DNA of 64,000 nucleotides from Nigrospora sphaerica (lineage: Eukaryota > Ascomycota > Sordariomycetes > Amphisphaeriales > Apiosporaceae), in contig JAGVVL010000022.1 of assembly GCA_018287875.1 (NCBI GenBank), positions 806,001 through 870,000 on the forward strand. Direction: 5' to 3'. Both the position numbers and the translations under genes were made by a program. A model generated the notes under the pieces. That model was not told the DNA's origin. It ran no database searches and saw only the letters and a list, made by a program, of their open reading frames with translations. Shown piece after piece: positions 22,963 through 33,802 of this stretch (the first letter of the stretch is position 1; every line of letters begins with the position of its first letter).

Positions 22963-25900
22963 TCATACGACATCATCCTCGCTAAGGCCCAGCATCTTAC
23001 GTACCTCGATCAGCATATCACGTTCCGTGTTGAGTGCGCTCGACTGCGTAACGATATAGTCGAAAAACTTAATGGTGTGCGTAAACAGCTTGGCTAGGGT
23101 GTTCTTGTCAAGCATTTGGCCAAGAATTGGATGGCGCCAGCAGGCCGCAAGACAGAGTAGGTTGCCCCATTGTCTGCCACAGACCTTATTCAGCATCGTG
23201 ACCTCACATAAAGCAGTAACAAGGGGGGCAATGGTGATGGGGTACTCACGCATGGGCCGTTGTGAAGTGGCTCGTCAGGATGAAGCGTCTAGTGGGATCC
23301 AGGCCGTGAAACGACCGGGTACTCTCCACCAGCGCCCGGACGCCTCGACGTGCATACGTCAGCGCACGAGGCCACGTGCACTGGTCCATGTTGGGAGGTA
23401 CTGGATACTTTGACAAGTCGACCTGGGAATCCTCCAACGGCGCGACTGGCTGGGGCGCAAACAAGCCGTGTGTCGACTTCTCGGGATGGAGCACCACATC
23501 CAGGTAGGGCCGGAAGAGGATGACCTGAGATCCCCAATACTTGGCCCGCAAACGTGCCGCAAGGTTGTCGTCCGCCGGCGGATCCTCGTCCTTCCATTGG
23601 TACTGAGGAGGTACCCACGTCTCCCGGCTATGTGCTAGCGATGTCTGTATGGTTTGGATCTTTTTCTCCACCGACTCTTTCTGTGACTGGAGCGTTTTGG
23701 GGCCGTATAGCATGCTGTGGATTTGATTGAGCTGTTTTCGCAAGTATAGCTGTGCTGAATAGCTGGACATGACTGAGTCGGGGTAGCCTACGACCATTCC
23801 GAGGTTTGGATACGGCATTTGCTCCTCAAAATTCAAAATAGGACTCTGCGGGAAGCGCAGTTCCGCCAAGATGTCACTGCCAATACGTCAGCGTAGATGT
23901 CATGTAGTCTGCGAGAATCAGAGCATACCATTCCAGCTGTAAACACGACCAATAAGCAAACACAAGCTGGTTGTCTCTTTTTGTTTCTAAACCCTTTCCA
24001 TATGTCGCGTGTTTGGCAAGACGGTCTTGGCTCCTGCGAATCGTCAACTCTGGAGGTGAGGAAACGGAGGGAAGAAGACGTACGGCCGTAAGCACACAGC
24101 GAGTGTTCGACATGCGTCCGCAATATAGCCCCAACTCTCCATAACACGTCCAAGTTGCCCGTGATAGAGACCCATGAAGAGCCATGTGTAGACGTGCTTT
24201 AGTGTGGTACCGCCCACATGGCCTCCGACAATGTCTGTCGCCAGGGCAAAATACTCCAGGCCGGGAATTTGGTCGAGGTTGCGCTCCGTTACCTTCGCCT
24301 TCGCATATGGTTTTCTGTTCTGGTGCGAAGATTTTCGGCCTTCCTGGTCTTTTCCATGCTCCTTGGGCGACGGCAGACTGGAGAGGGACGGCTGCGATGT
24401 CTTACCCAGCGGCGCACTCTGCCGGCACAGCCCCGGGCTACTCCACTGCTTGGGCTGGTCCGTCTCAGGGACCACATCGGGGATCTTATCTCGGTGGAGA
24501 CAGATCTTACCCAAGGCCAGCACAGACAGGACCATGGCGCTGTGGATGTTCCGCAAGGGCAGGCTGGGCCTGTGTAACGACACTGGGGGATTCTCACTGA
24601 CCGCCGCCGACAACTTGCGCTTCGTGCCCCTTTTCGTTGCTGCCGCGTGAATTCCCGCACTAGTGCGCATAGCGATTTGGATACCCGAAGACGGTTCGCT
24701 CGTGGGCTGCTCTGCATCCGGCTTGGGGTATAAACTTTTTAGGAACATAGCGACGAGTGCGTCCAGCTCTTTTGGGATCAGGATGGGGTGCATGGCGAGG
24801 ATGTTGTCTTTAAAGCTTTGCACATACTCTTCCACTTTGTGCGGGTCAAAGTCGGGCGCGCTACACTCGCTGAGCGAGCCGACCTGGCCCCAAGACTCGC
24901 CCGGAAGTAACGTAGGTGCATCCTGGAATTGTTCATTTACGTCCGTTATAGAAGAATCCAAGGATGGCTCCTTCATCGAGGGACGTAATCCGATGTCGAG
25001 GCCCTCACCCCTTCCATAGACCCGGAGCGGACCGCGGTGCTGCTCCTGATGGGTGGGGAACTCCGCGGGATAGATCTGCTTCTGCTTCAGAATGGGGCCA
25101 ACCAGCTTGTTGATAGCGGGCCAATCGAGGAGCAATCCTGTCAGTGTCGTGTGGTTCGCGGGCATGGTTGGACGTCCAGGTTCGACGGGCGCGCCGGGAC
25201 TTGTCTCGATTTCGATCGCGCTGGCTTCCTGGAGCGTCTTTTTGACCTCATCGGTCATGTCGGGCTCTCCATTTATGTGATTATTTGAGCAGTAGTTGCA
25301 GTGGTGCGTGTACTCGCCATTCTCTGCGTTTCGTGGGAGGGCAACTGTTCGGTTAGCGACAACACCTTGGTTAGACATTTAATGCAATCGACTCACCCCT
25401 CACTTCGCCGACCTCACCGTGAACAAGTGCCCTTTCCAGGTTGTCCATGCGTGATTCCCAGGTCTCCATGCGCTTTTCCATCTTCTTTTCCATTTCCTCA
25501 ATGCTTTGTACCATTGTGGTGGAGCCGAGATTAATCAAGTTCATGATCTCTCGCATCATATCCAAGGTTTCTGGCGCTGTTTTGTCTTGCCTATTATCTT
25601 GTTAGCTAAACCAACTTGTGTTGTGGGAGCATGCACACCCGCCACGTACGGTTTCGTTGGGGTATGCTGGTAGTGGCATACTATGTTTCTGTCCTTGCAG
25701 TTCTTGCAGGGCTTGCACTCGTCGCATTTGGCTTTAAGCTGCCGACAGCTATCACAGGCCTGGGCGCGGAGACAGTCAGCACAAAATCTTGGCAACGCCC
25801 TAGTTCATAGACTTTTGGGAACGAGGGAATGTAGTTTAGTCCTCTGCATCATACCTGGGAGGCACGCAGTGTCCTTTTGTTCGTCGCCGGTTGTATGATA

Positions 25901-26535
25901 TTCCGATGTGACTCTACCGAGAACGGGGCGGGCTGGGCAAATCCATGAGAACGGGGGTTGTAGTGCGGGTGTTGTTCGACGGCATTATGGGCTCGTTGGT
26001 GATAGGTCTGAGGTGGTAGTGGCTGGCTTTGCAAGGCGAGCCTCTCGGGGTAGTCAGGAGGGAAAGCAGAAGGCATGGCATCCGAATCCAGTGGCCTCCG
26101 CGAACGATCACGAGACCCGTGCGTGGACCCGTTGGGTGCAGGTGGTAGGCTATCTGCAAAACTCTCAGGCGAGCTCGTATAACGGATTAGTTGCGAGTCC
26201 GCGTCGTCCTCGGCTTCTGATTTGATGTCTTTGGCGGACAAGGGATATGAAGAAGCATGAGCGCGCATTGAAGAATCCCGGTGGTCTTTTATAGGCACCG
26301 AGTCATCGTGCCTGTCATGTCGATACTCGTGGGTGTTTTTCGGGACCATGTTCACTGGAGGATCCCCAAAATGAACCCAAGGGCGGTATGGCAGGTAGGG
26401 AGGGACGTAAGGGCAAGTTGGTTGGCTGTAATAAGGAGCATTACTGGCGGGAGGACAAGGCTGGACCGGAACGGCTGACACTCGACGCCGCTTCGAACCA
26501 ACTACTTGACGTCCTACTCCAAGGCTGGCTTCCAT
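22963..26535 (-). CDS. Zn2Cys6 fungal transcription factor, seven exons
   Basis: Nuclear regulator of 1,062 residues assembled from exons 26535-25855, 25759-25650, 25590-25397, 25344-24084, 24033-23929, 23876-23250 and 23173-22963. Every intron is GT-AG with a CTAAC/CTGA(C) branch. Exon 1 starts MEASLGVGRQVVGSKRRR (an upstream ATG at 26646 would add 37 residues) and is low-complexity. Exon 2 holds the binuclear cluster with spacing CX2CX6CX5CX2CX6C (ACDSCRQLKAKC ... CKNC ... C) plus one extra Cys. Exon 3 is a coiled coil (EEMEKKMEKRMETWESRM), the usual dimerisation element. The later exons form the fungal-specific middle region (LFMGLYHGQLGRVMESWGYI, FAYWSCLQLE, ARLRAKYWGSQVILFRPYLD). No metabolic cluster adjoins it, so its targets are unknown. 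Confidence 0.92.
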
Positions 26536-28024
26536 ATTGAACGTGGGTGGATGAGAAAAAGACCGATGTGGGAGAGGGCAATGGCTGTCGGCGGGAAACC
26601 GCAGAGCCTCACGATGGATTTTCCCAATGTGAGAGGCCCGTGGCAAATCAGTCGGAGGAATATATTTACCTTAATTGTTGACACGTACTTCTGTGTTTCT
26701 CCAGCTCTCCTTAGAAGTGGTGATAAAAGTAGATATTTCTTGTGTATACTGCGCGAAACGTCTGGTGTCGCGGCGAAGCTGGTCAGTCGATTTTCCTCGT
26801 ATGAGTCTGAGCGGAGGAACTCCAGAGGAAGCGTGCTTACCGTAGTCCTGTAAGGCGGCCGTACGTGTAGTTACAAAACCAGGAAGCTGAAGAAGGCGGC
26901 AACCGGCAGCTTTGTAGTTTTGATGTTCGTGGTGCCTCCCCGGGCAATACAACAGACAAGGCACTACCCTCCATAGTTGGCGAGTCGGTATGCTCCGAAC
27001 GCCTGAGAGACGCCAGCCTAACCAAGGATCCAAGATACACCAGTTGACGTCAAAAGTCCACCTCATGGCACTGGTCCTGAGGGTTGGTGAGAGTACAGCG
27101 AAAACGCCACCGACTCTGTGGAATACCAGAATGTGGGCGCTAAACGAGCACCCCTGGGCCCAGCCATGCAGCAACGCCTCCATCGCCAGAAGCGTGCTGT
27201 CATCCAGAGCACACATAGTAGCTTGGGACCACCTGGCTGGGAAAGGAACCACATGGAAAAGCGGTGGATCGGCGATAGATGCAGGACTGGGTGTGAGATA
27301 ACGATAATCGAGACGATGCTGGGGATGGCCACAAAATCCCTGTGCCGTATACCACCGGCAAGATGCACTCAGCACGCCACAAAGGGCTGGACAGATTTAA
27401 CAAGAGACATCGGTAGAAGCAAGATCGGCAGGTTTCCGCGAAAGCAGACGCTGTACAAGCCGACTCTGTGCCTCCAAGCCGAATCCTAGCCCAGTACTGA
27501 TGGCCTATGGCTTGCCCAGATGGTCCATCGCGTTTCCATCGCGCTACTCCATCTTGCCCCTTCCTACCAACAGGGCCCAACGGCTTCCCCACTCGGCCAT
27601 GTGCCAGCCTGGCGCCAAATACGACTGGGAAGACCACGAACTGTGTGGGGCTACCCGAGGCTAGGGAGACCAGCGGATTTCGAGGCAAGGGTCCCCACCC
27701 TCATGGGGAACAGCATGGGGCACGCCCGTCGCAATACCCACGCCTCAAAGGGTTCAGCCGGCATGAGGAACGCCCCGAAATTCTTTTCTGTATCGAACGT
27801 CGAGTAAGGGATGGGCAGAGCGCGAGAGACATGTTAGTTCGATGTACGTGAAAGAGCTATTCGAGAGAAGCTACGCATCATTCCAGTTTAACTGCCTAAT
27901 GAAGCGCCACAAGATTGAAACCCGTAAACACCCAACTCACAACGATATCGAAAAACCCGGTTGAGACCTGAATTCTGTTTCATGCATGTTCAGCCAAGTG
28001 GAGAACTGAGAATCTCCAGCAAAC
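26536..28024. other. Intergenic stretch between transcription factor and TM-Ras gene
   Basis: About 1.5 kb. Frames up to 234 codons exist (26671-27375 minus) but have no recognisable motif, and they overlap comparably long frames on the other strand (27507-27851). I read this as promoter and non-coding sequence upstream of the Zn2Cys6 gene. Confidence 0.4.
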
Positions 28025-29472
28025 TCACAAGCAACCGCCCGACGGCAACTCTGGAGGGTGCTTCCTATGGCCGAGAGTGGTGCGTGCTTGCAGCTGATAC
28101 GTGATTCGTGTAAACGGGTCGCTGCCTTCCTGCGCCCTCTGTTCTCTCTCTTTTTCTCCCTCGTTCTTAGCCCAAACGTCTTCCAAGATAGTCCATCCGT
28201 ACTTGTGTGCAAGCTCGAATCCATGTTGTCTCGACACTTCGGCTTCCTTTTCCGTATGTATCGTTGACACGAGTAGAACAGGTTTTTGAAGTGACGTCAA
28301 CGTCTCAGCCTTCTTCTCGACGTCTTTAAACGTGTCAACTCTTGTACTATCATATACCACGACGTAACCGTCAAAATCAGCGACGTTAAGTTCTAGGGGA
28401 AATTGATCCCGAGGTCCGTTCCAGTCGCCTGTGTCGGTAATTAGCAGCTTCTGACTTGGATTTTTCCCTGCTGTCAAACGGAACGTGTCCTGTATTGTCG
28501 GAGTGTACTAGGAGAAAATAGTTAGTTCTGCACCACCCGGTTTCCATTATAATCACTCACACCCTCCTCTAAGATTCCCAGGGCTCTTTTTATAAGACGT
28601 GTTTTTCCAACACATTGGCTACCCAGCAGGCATATTCGGAAGTCCACCAATCTCTTTTCGAGGTCTTCCAATGGACGAAGAGTAGTTGCGTCGCTAGAGT
28701 TTTGGTCACAAAGGACTTGTTCGTAGAGAAATAGGCATCCAGTAGCCAAGAGAAAAGTCTGCTGCGTCAGTCTCGGTGGGTCGGCGTGTGATATTTGGAC
28801 TTACTGTCAAGTATACAACGTCCAGATTAAAGCCAAGAAAAACAACAGCCGCGATCTGAATGCCAAAAGCCAATAGTCGTGGAGCTTCCCACTGCCAGCA
28901 CGCCGACCAAAGACCGTGAAGAATGATTGCGACGATCTGTGGCGGCCGCCCCAGTGCGAACGACAAGTTGAGAAGTAGCAGCTCGGAGCAGACAAGAGAC
29001 AGGGGAATCCATAGTCTAGCTGGATGGAGGCACCGCGGTATCGGATTCCAGGGTGTGTCTTGGAAAGGAACACGGATCACATAAAGAGACTGTGTCGGTT
29101 AGCTCCGGCAAGAAGAGGGAGCGCACCACGTACTTCAAATGGGATGGAGAAAAACACCAGCTTGAGGAGCTTGTCGGTCCAGCCGCTGTCGTTTGCGAAC
29201 GCGTACTTGGAAGCAAGGCACCCGATAACCGTGTAGCTGATGAGAAGAGTACATGCAAGGGCGAAGAGAAGCCGTAGTTCCCAGGGCTGCCTCTGTGGTC
29301 GGGCGGAAGAGCGATATGCAAGTAGGGCAAGGCACAAGACGCACCATACCCAATGGGCGAAGAAAAGACCAAGGCCACAAGCAAGCCAGGTATCCATCAT
29401 CCCGCTGATGTTGCTCTGTGACTCAAGTGGGTGAGCAGCACGATGAACTGAGCAAGTCGCTTGCCATTGCAC
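28025..29472 (-). CDS. Multi-span membrane protein fused to a degenerate Ras-like GTPase
   Basis: Four exons (29472-29134, 29089-28805, 28761-28561, 28507-28025), all joined in phase 0, give 435 residues (411 from the internal Met at 29400). The first half holds about five hydrophobic spans (for example ACGLGLFFAHWVWCVLCLAL, LLFALACTLLISYTVIGCLA, LLAFGIQIAAVVFLGF). The second half is a small-GTPase fold: G1 GSQCVGKT (about 255-262), switch-I-like YTPTIQDTF (276-284), G3 altered to DTGDWNG, and the NKxD guanine-specificity motif replaced by STIH. The P-loop is intact, so nucleotide binding is possible but guanine selectivity is doubtful. The last residues lack a CaaX box; membrane attachment would come from the N-terminal spans. 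The function is unknown, and the fusion depends on intron 28804-28762, which fits the splice consensus. Confidence 0.78.
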
Positions 29473-29932
29473 ACATCCAGCTTAGCTGGTAGGCACGAGG
29501 ATTTATATCAAGACTTTCCAAGCTTCCAAGTGAAATGAAAACCATCTCGGACCGGGTTTCTTTTCCAATTTGGATTGAAGACTAACGGGTACACTAGAGG
29601 TGATAAGCCACCGATGTTGTCTTCCGGCGAAGTAGTATGGACGCAAACTATACTTCTCTTCAGACGAAACTCAATTTTTCTAGGATGTCACTGTGGCTCG
29701 TATAGGAATTGATCACCATGGCCGGGAGGATAACACTGAAAAGATTCGGAATGGAAAAACGAAAGCATTACTTCGGAAACCACTATGCTTGCTGGGTTAT
29801 GGCATGGTAAGATCGGCGCCGTTTGGTGTGGTAGCTATGTGATGAGTCTATGTGAGCGTGGCTATGCCGGCCATCATTGGCGACCTTGCACCCTATCAAA
29901 TAACGCTCTGAATTGGTGGAGGCCACAAGAGA
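29473..29932. other. Intergenic stretch upstream of TM-Ras gene
   Basis: No gene seen. It probably holds the promoter of the minus-strand membrane-GTPase gene and borders the hairpin repeat array. Confidence 0.4.
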
Positions 29933-30067
29933 TCCCTGCGACTCTGGACAAACGAGAGTCGCAGGGGTCCCCTGCGACTCTGGATGAACGAGAGTCGCAG
30001 GGGTCCCCTGCAACTCTGGATGAACGAGAGTCGCAGGGGTCCCCTGCAACTCTGAATGAACGAGAGT
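29933..30067. repeat. 36-bp tandem repeat made of perfect hairpins
   Basis: About 3.7 copies of a 36-bp unit (starts at 29954, 29990, 30026 and 30062). Each unit contains a near-perfect palindrome: AGAGTCGCAGGGG, one T, then its reverse complement, allowing 13-bp stems. Two copies have a single G-to-A change in one arm. It lies 150 bp upstream of the gene starting at 30217. The short antisense frames across it are by-products of the repeat. Confidence 0.9.
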
Positions 30068-30216
30068 AGCCGAGAATTGCTACAGCTAATGAGTGAGAGC
30101 TCAAGGTGGGTCGAGGTTGGGTGGCTGGGTCCCTTTTCTCACCTTGGTTTGCGACGTTGGGCGTGTTCGAACAAACTTCATCCAACCATGCTGTTGTTGT
30201 TGTGCCGTCCTAGAAC

Positions 30217-31975
30217 ATGCTCGAATACGCGTTCACTTCTTACAAGCATACACAGAATTTCCATTTCAACTTCGAAGAGAGAGATGTTGACGTCTCCTAC
30301 CTGGTGCCGTCCAAGTACCATTGGAAGCTCGTCAACATTCAAGTGCGGCATGTTCCGGTGCCCGCTCTTCAGCGACAGATCATCGTTTGTAACTCTTCGC
30401 TCGAACCGTGTTGTCCAAAAGCTTCAGAAACACCAGACACGATTGAGAAATTCTATCAATCACACCTCAAGAACGGTGAATGGATTAATGGCGGGTACGT
30501 TATGCTCAAGAACACCACATGCTGTAACTGACTTCAAAAGACACTGCTTGAAAGAGCCTGAAAACAGCTCAATAAAGACATGCAAACAACGACAAAGTTC
30601 CATTCAGAATCGTCTCGACGCATGTGACAACCAAGAGGGACCGCACGACCCAGTACCTACTGCCAACAACGCGAACGAGGAGCCAACTGCATCCATTGTG
30701 TACAAGACGTTCGCGAAGGAGGAGTCAACTGCATCCATTGCGTACAAGAAATTCACAAAGGGTATCGACCTGCTCCAAGATTGCAACGGCGGCTTGGGTC
30801 GACGAATCGATTTCAACGAAGAAGTCAGCCTACTGCGCTCGAGGCTCAGTGGAAGATCAGATTTGGACGAAGCAGCCAACGGGTTGTCCATATTGCAACA
30901 GCAGAGCAAAGGACTTGCAGAAAGCATAAGCTGGAAGTGGGAACACTTGATACGATGTATCAGGATTCTCCAACGTAGTAGAGGGTGTATGACTACAGCG
31001 GATGATCCTGACGGCATCGCATGTCGACAGGAGAGATCGGCATACCGGATCAATGAGTTCGTTGACAGACTTTTCCGCTGCATTGGAGCTCCAGCACTGG
31101 TCGTGTTTTCTGCATTTTCCGGTAAGTATCCTTCACTTGCAAAAGAAAGGATGCTGATGAGTGTAGTGATGAATTTCGTATGGGATGGCATTGGTCGGGT
31201 GGAAACTCCTGAGAGGATCAAAAGAGTTCTGGATAAAGTTTGCCAAGAGGTTTTGGATACTGGCTTCGAATTTCCGACAAGTATTTTGTTGTTCAATCCC
31301 GCATCGACGCTCAGTTGGCTTCTAGGAGAAAGGTACGTGCGCGGTGTCTTCATTTCCTGACATGTTCTTATGCAGAGCAGCTACAGTCACTTATGTGGAG
31401 AGTTGGGCCTCGGCAATTTGTCATCCATCGACCCGAATGGCGATGTCGGCGTCTTCCGGGAGGCACCTCTGGGTCCAATCATGGGGCGAGTGGATGACCT
31501 GAATTCTCTTGGTCTTCGTTTAAGAGATGATACAAAGGCATGGGTCTTGGTTGGACGAAAGACTGACAGCGCTGTTGTCTCGAGTGCTGTGAGGAAACGA
31601 AAAAGGATCGCAGCCACCACTCATCTTGAGATGCTGGAAGGCTCTATTCCCATTTCTTCGACGTCACCTCATGGAGAAACTTCGGTCCATTCACAATCAC
31701 CCTCAAACGCCTTCCCCGAAATAGCGATGGGCAACTACGACTCTACGGAGCAGAGCATGGCTCAGACAGGTAGTCTCCACGTTCTTCCAGACCAAATGGG
31801 CAACCTCGCAGCAACACCAGGCAGCGGTGACGTTGGAAATACACTGTGGCCGAATATAGGACCGATTTGTCATGGAGCAGACCCAATCCATGATGATCCT
31901 TTCATGGGCAGCATTGTCTCTATGAATGAGCTCTTCAGCCTTGGGCCCTCCTCTGTTACGACTTTCCATCCATGA
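30217..31975 (+). CDS. Hypothetical protein, four exons
   Basis: Exons 30217-30494, 30541-31121, 31167-31332 and 31378-31975 give 540 residues. Introns 30495-30540, 31122-31166 and 31333-31377 are short GT-AG introns. The second is 45 nt and in frame, so keeping it would add 15 residues without a stop. The last acceptor could instead be at 31375, but that ends the frame early. No domain is recognised. The middle part has an internal duplication (EPTASIVYKTFAKE / ESTASIAYKKFTKG). The helical segment around FVDRLFRCIGAPALVVFSAF is followed by a basic RKRKR stretch and a low-complexity Ser/Pro C-terminus, which would suit a nuclear protein. Its 3' end overlaps the convergent gene by 20 bp. Confidence 0.6.
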
Positions 31976-32499
31976 TTGGTCCAGAGGAGCCGTTATTCTC
32001 CATGCAGACCAAAACAACGAATTCTATCTCCCCAGTCTCCAACTCAAAAGTCATATCATCTTGAAGAATCAGAATCTCCGCCTCTCCACAATCCCAAATG
32101 GACACTTGACTGCTGTCCCCAGGCTTCTGCTTTCCTTTCCAGTATGTTATACTCGAACCTGTCTGCTTTTTCCACACCCAGATTGCCAGCAATGTCCGAT
32201 CTGGGGTCCATATTCCACCAGCCTTAAGTCTGTAGACTTGGGCAACGCGCTTGATCTCTCGTATCTGAAAAGAATTTGCCCACGGTGTGATTTTTGGCAT
32301 CTGGAATCATTAGTAACACTCCTTTCACGCCATTTGCTACACTCACAATAGCCTGTTGGACTTGAGAGGCTACGTCATCCAGTTGTTGGGCATCTAACTG
32401 CATCAAGTCGGCGCCGGGCGCCAGTGTGATGCGCTCTAGGTTTCTTGTTGGCCCGACATTATCAGGGAGATTTGTTGCCATGATTATATGTGAGGACAT
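31956..32499 (-). CDS. Hypothetical 165-residue protein, two exons
   Basis: Exons 32499-32347 and 32300-31956 are joined across a 46-bp intron (donor GTGAGT, branch ACTAAT, acceptor CCAG). The product starts MSSHIIMATNLPDNVGPTRN and ends in a beta-rich half (GIWTPDRTLLAIWVWKK, EAEILILQDDMTFELETG). No family is recognised; there is no signal peptide or membrane span. Convergent with, and overlapping by 20 bp, the gene ending at 31975. Confidence 0.6.
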
Positions 32500-32569
32500 C
32501 CTCTGAGAAGAATGGAAAGGCGTGCGAGGCCAGGCTTGCGGTCAAATGTAATGATGCTAGCGTGGCGGT

Positions 32570-33540
32570 GTCTGGTCAGCTGGGCAGTGACGTCTGATTG
32601 AGCTGGCCAGTGCCAAGTGGGTAAGGGTAGTTTGGTGAGGGGCTCGGGTAGGGATCATGTATTATCCGAGCGAGACAAATTTTAGTTTGCTTCCATTGTC
32701 TTGGCGGCTTTTGACACGCCCAATACATGCATGACTTTTGAAGAAGCCTCATCAACAGTTCGTCATCTCTATAAATCAGATCGGTCCATTCCATCAAATG
32801 TCCTTCTTGGCTTCAAACACCTGAATAGATGAACAATCGGGGTTTCTCTCGGCAAGAGCCTTCCCATTTATCGTTTTGTCGCGATTAGGTTCGCTCGTCG
32901 TCGGCCCCTCATCGTGCGAGTAGCTTTGGTCATCTCCACCGTGGAGATCTCGGCCAGGAGGAGGCTTGGAGGTTGGAGATTCGTCCGTACGCCATTTCGA
33001 ATCTGTTTGCTTTGAACCTATGTTTCTATGAGCATTTTCTCCACTAGCTACGAAATGAATCATACTTGACATGTCTCCGGAACTGCAACCTCGATGGTGG
33101 GTCCTATACAACATAAACTTGGTTCCTGCGAAACGGGGCCCAAAGATGAAGGTAAATACTGACAACGATGGGAGGCAGATAAAAGGAGCCCAAGAAGATA
33201 ACTTACAGAGACGTATAGCCATAGAAAACTTTTGCATACAGCAAGTATTTCTTCAACGACTGCCGAGCGTCAGGTATACCTAGTACTATCGTGCATCGAT
33301 TACAGGTCGCATACCATATGGCCAAGCACCTTCAGTGGAAGCTATGCTAGCAAATACCCTATAGTCCAGAAAGCCATTCAAGCGTTCTAGGCTAGGGTCA
33401 ATCTTGAAGCATTCCCTCCGTGAATCGACATTGTTATAGTGAGAAACTACTACTAGCCACGTGGTGTCCATGTTCCTTTTTGGGCTTTTGCACGAATCTA
33501 ATGTCAGATGGGACTGGATTGAAACCACGTGTGTCATACT
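32570..33540 (-). CDS. Possible multi-exon hypothetical gene, structure unresolved
   Basis: Three minus-strand frames (33537-33286, 33237-32794, 32797-32576) have protein-like composition and intervening GTAAGT...CAG signals (for example near 33210-33160), but no single splice path was convincing. Recognisable traits are a hydrophobic stretch before PRFAGTKFMLYRTHHRG and a hydrophilic, low-complexity tail. The stretch from 33540 to 33802 shows nothing further. It may be a decayed gene. Confidence 0.25.
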
Positions 33541-33802
33541 ATGGCAGATATTGGTGAATTTCGTAGATACTTCAATTTATGGTATCGCTCCCATCAGATT
33601 CCAATTTGTGCCCGATCTCTATGTGGCCGGTCATTGTAACCATAGGGCATACCTATGTATACATAAAGCTGTATAATATGGCGGCATAACCAGGCATATT
33701 TTCACTTGGTAGAGTGATCGATAACATCAGTAAATCGCCACGTATACCAAAACCACCTGTTTGATTCTTCAACCTCACATTATCCTACGGCGATGCCAAA
33801 AA

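Noticed and set aside
26671..27375. 234-codon minus frame upstream of the Zn2Cys6 gene
   Set aside because: No recognisable motif, and no splice path into the transcription factor. Treated as promoter-side non-coding sequence.
29783..30185. Antisense frames with repeated QGTPATLVHPES
   Set aside because: Produced by the 36-bp hairpin array, whose period is a multiple of three.
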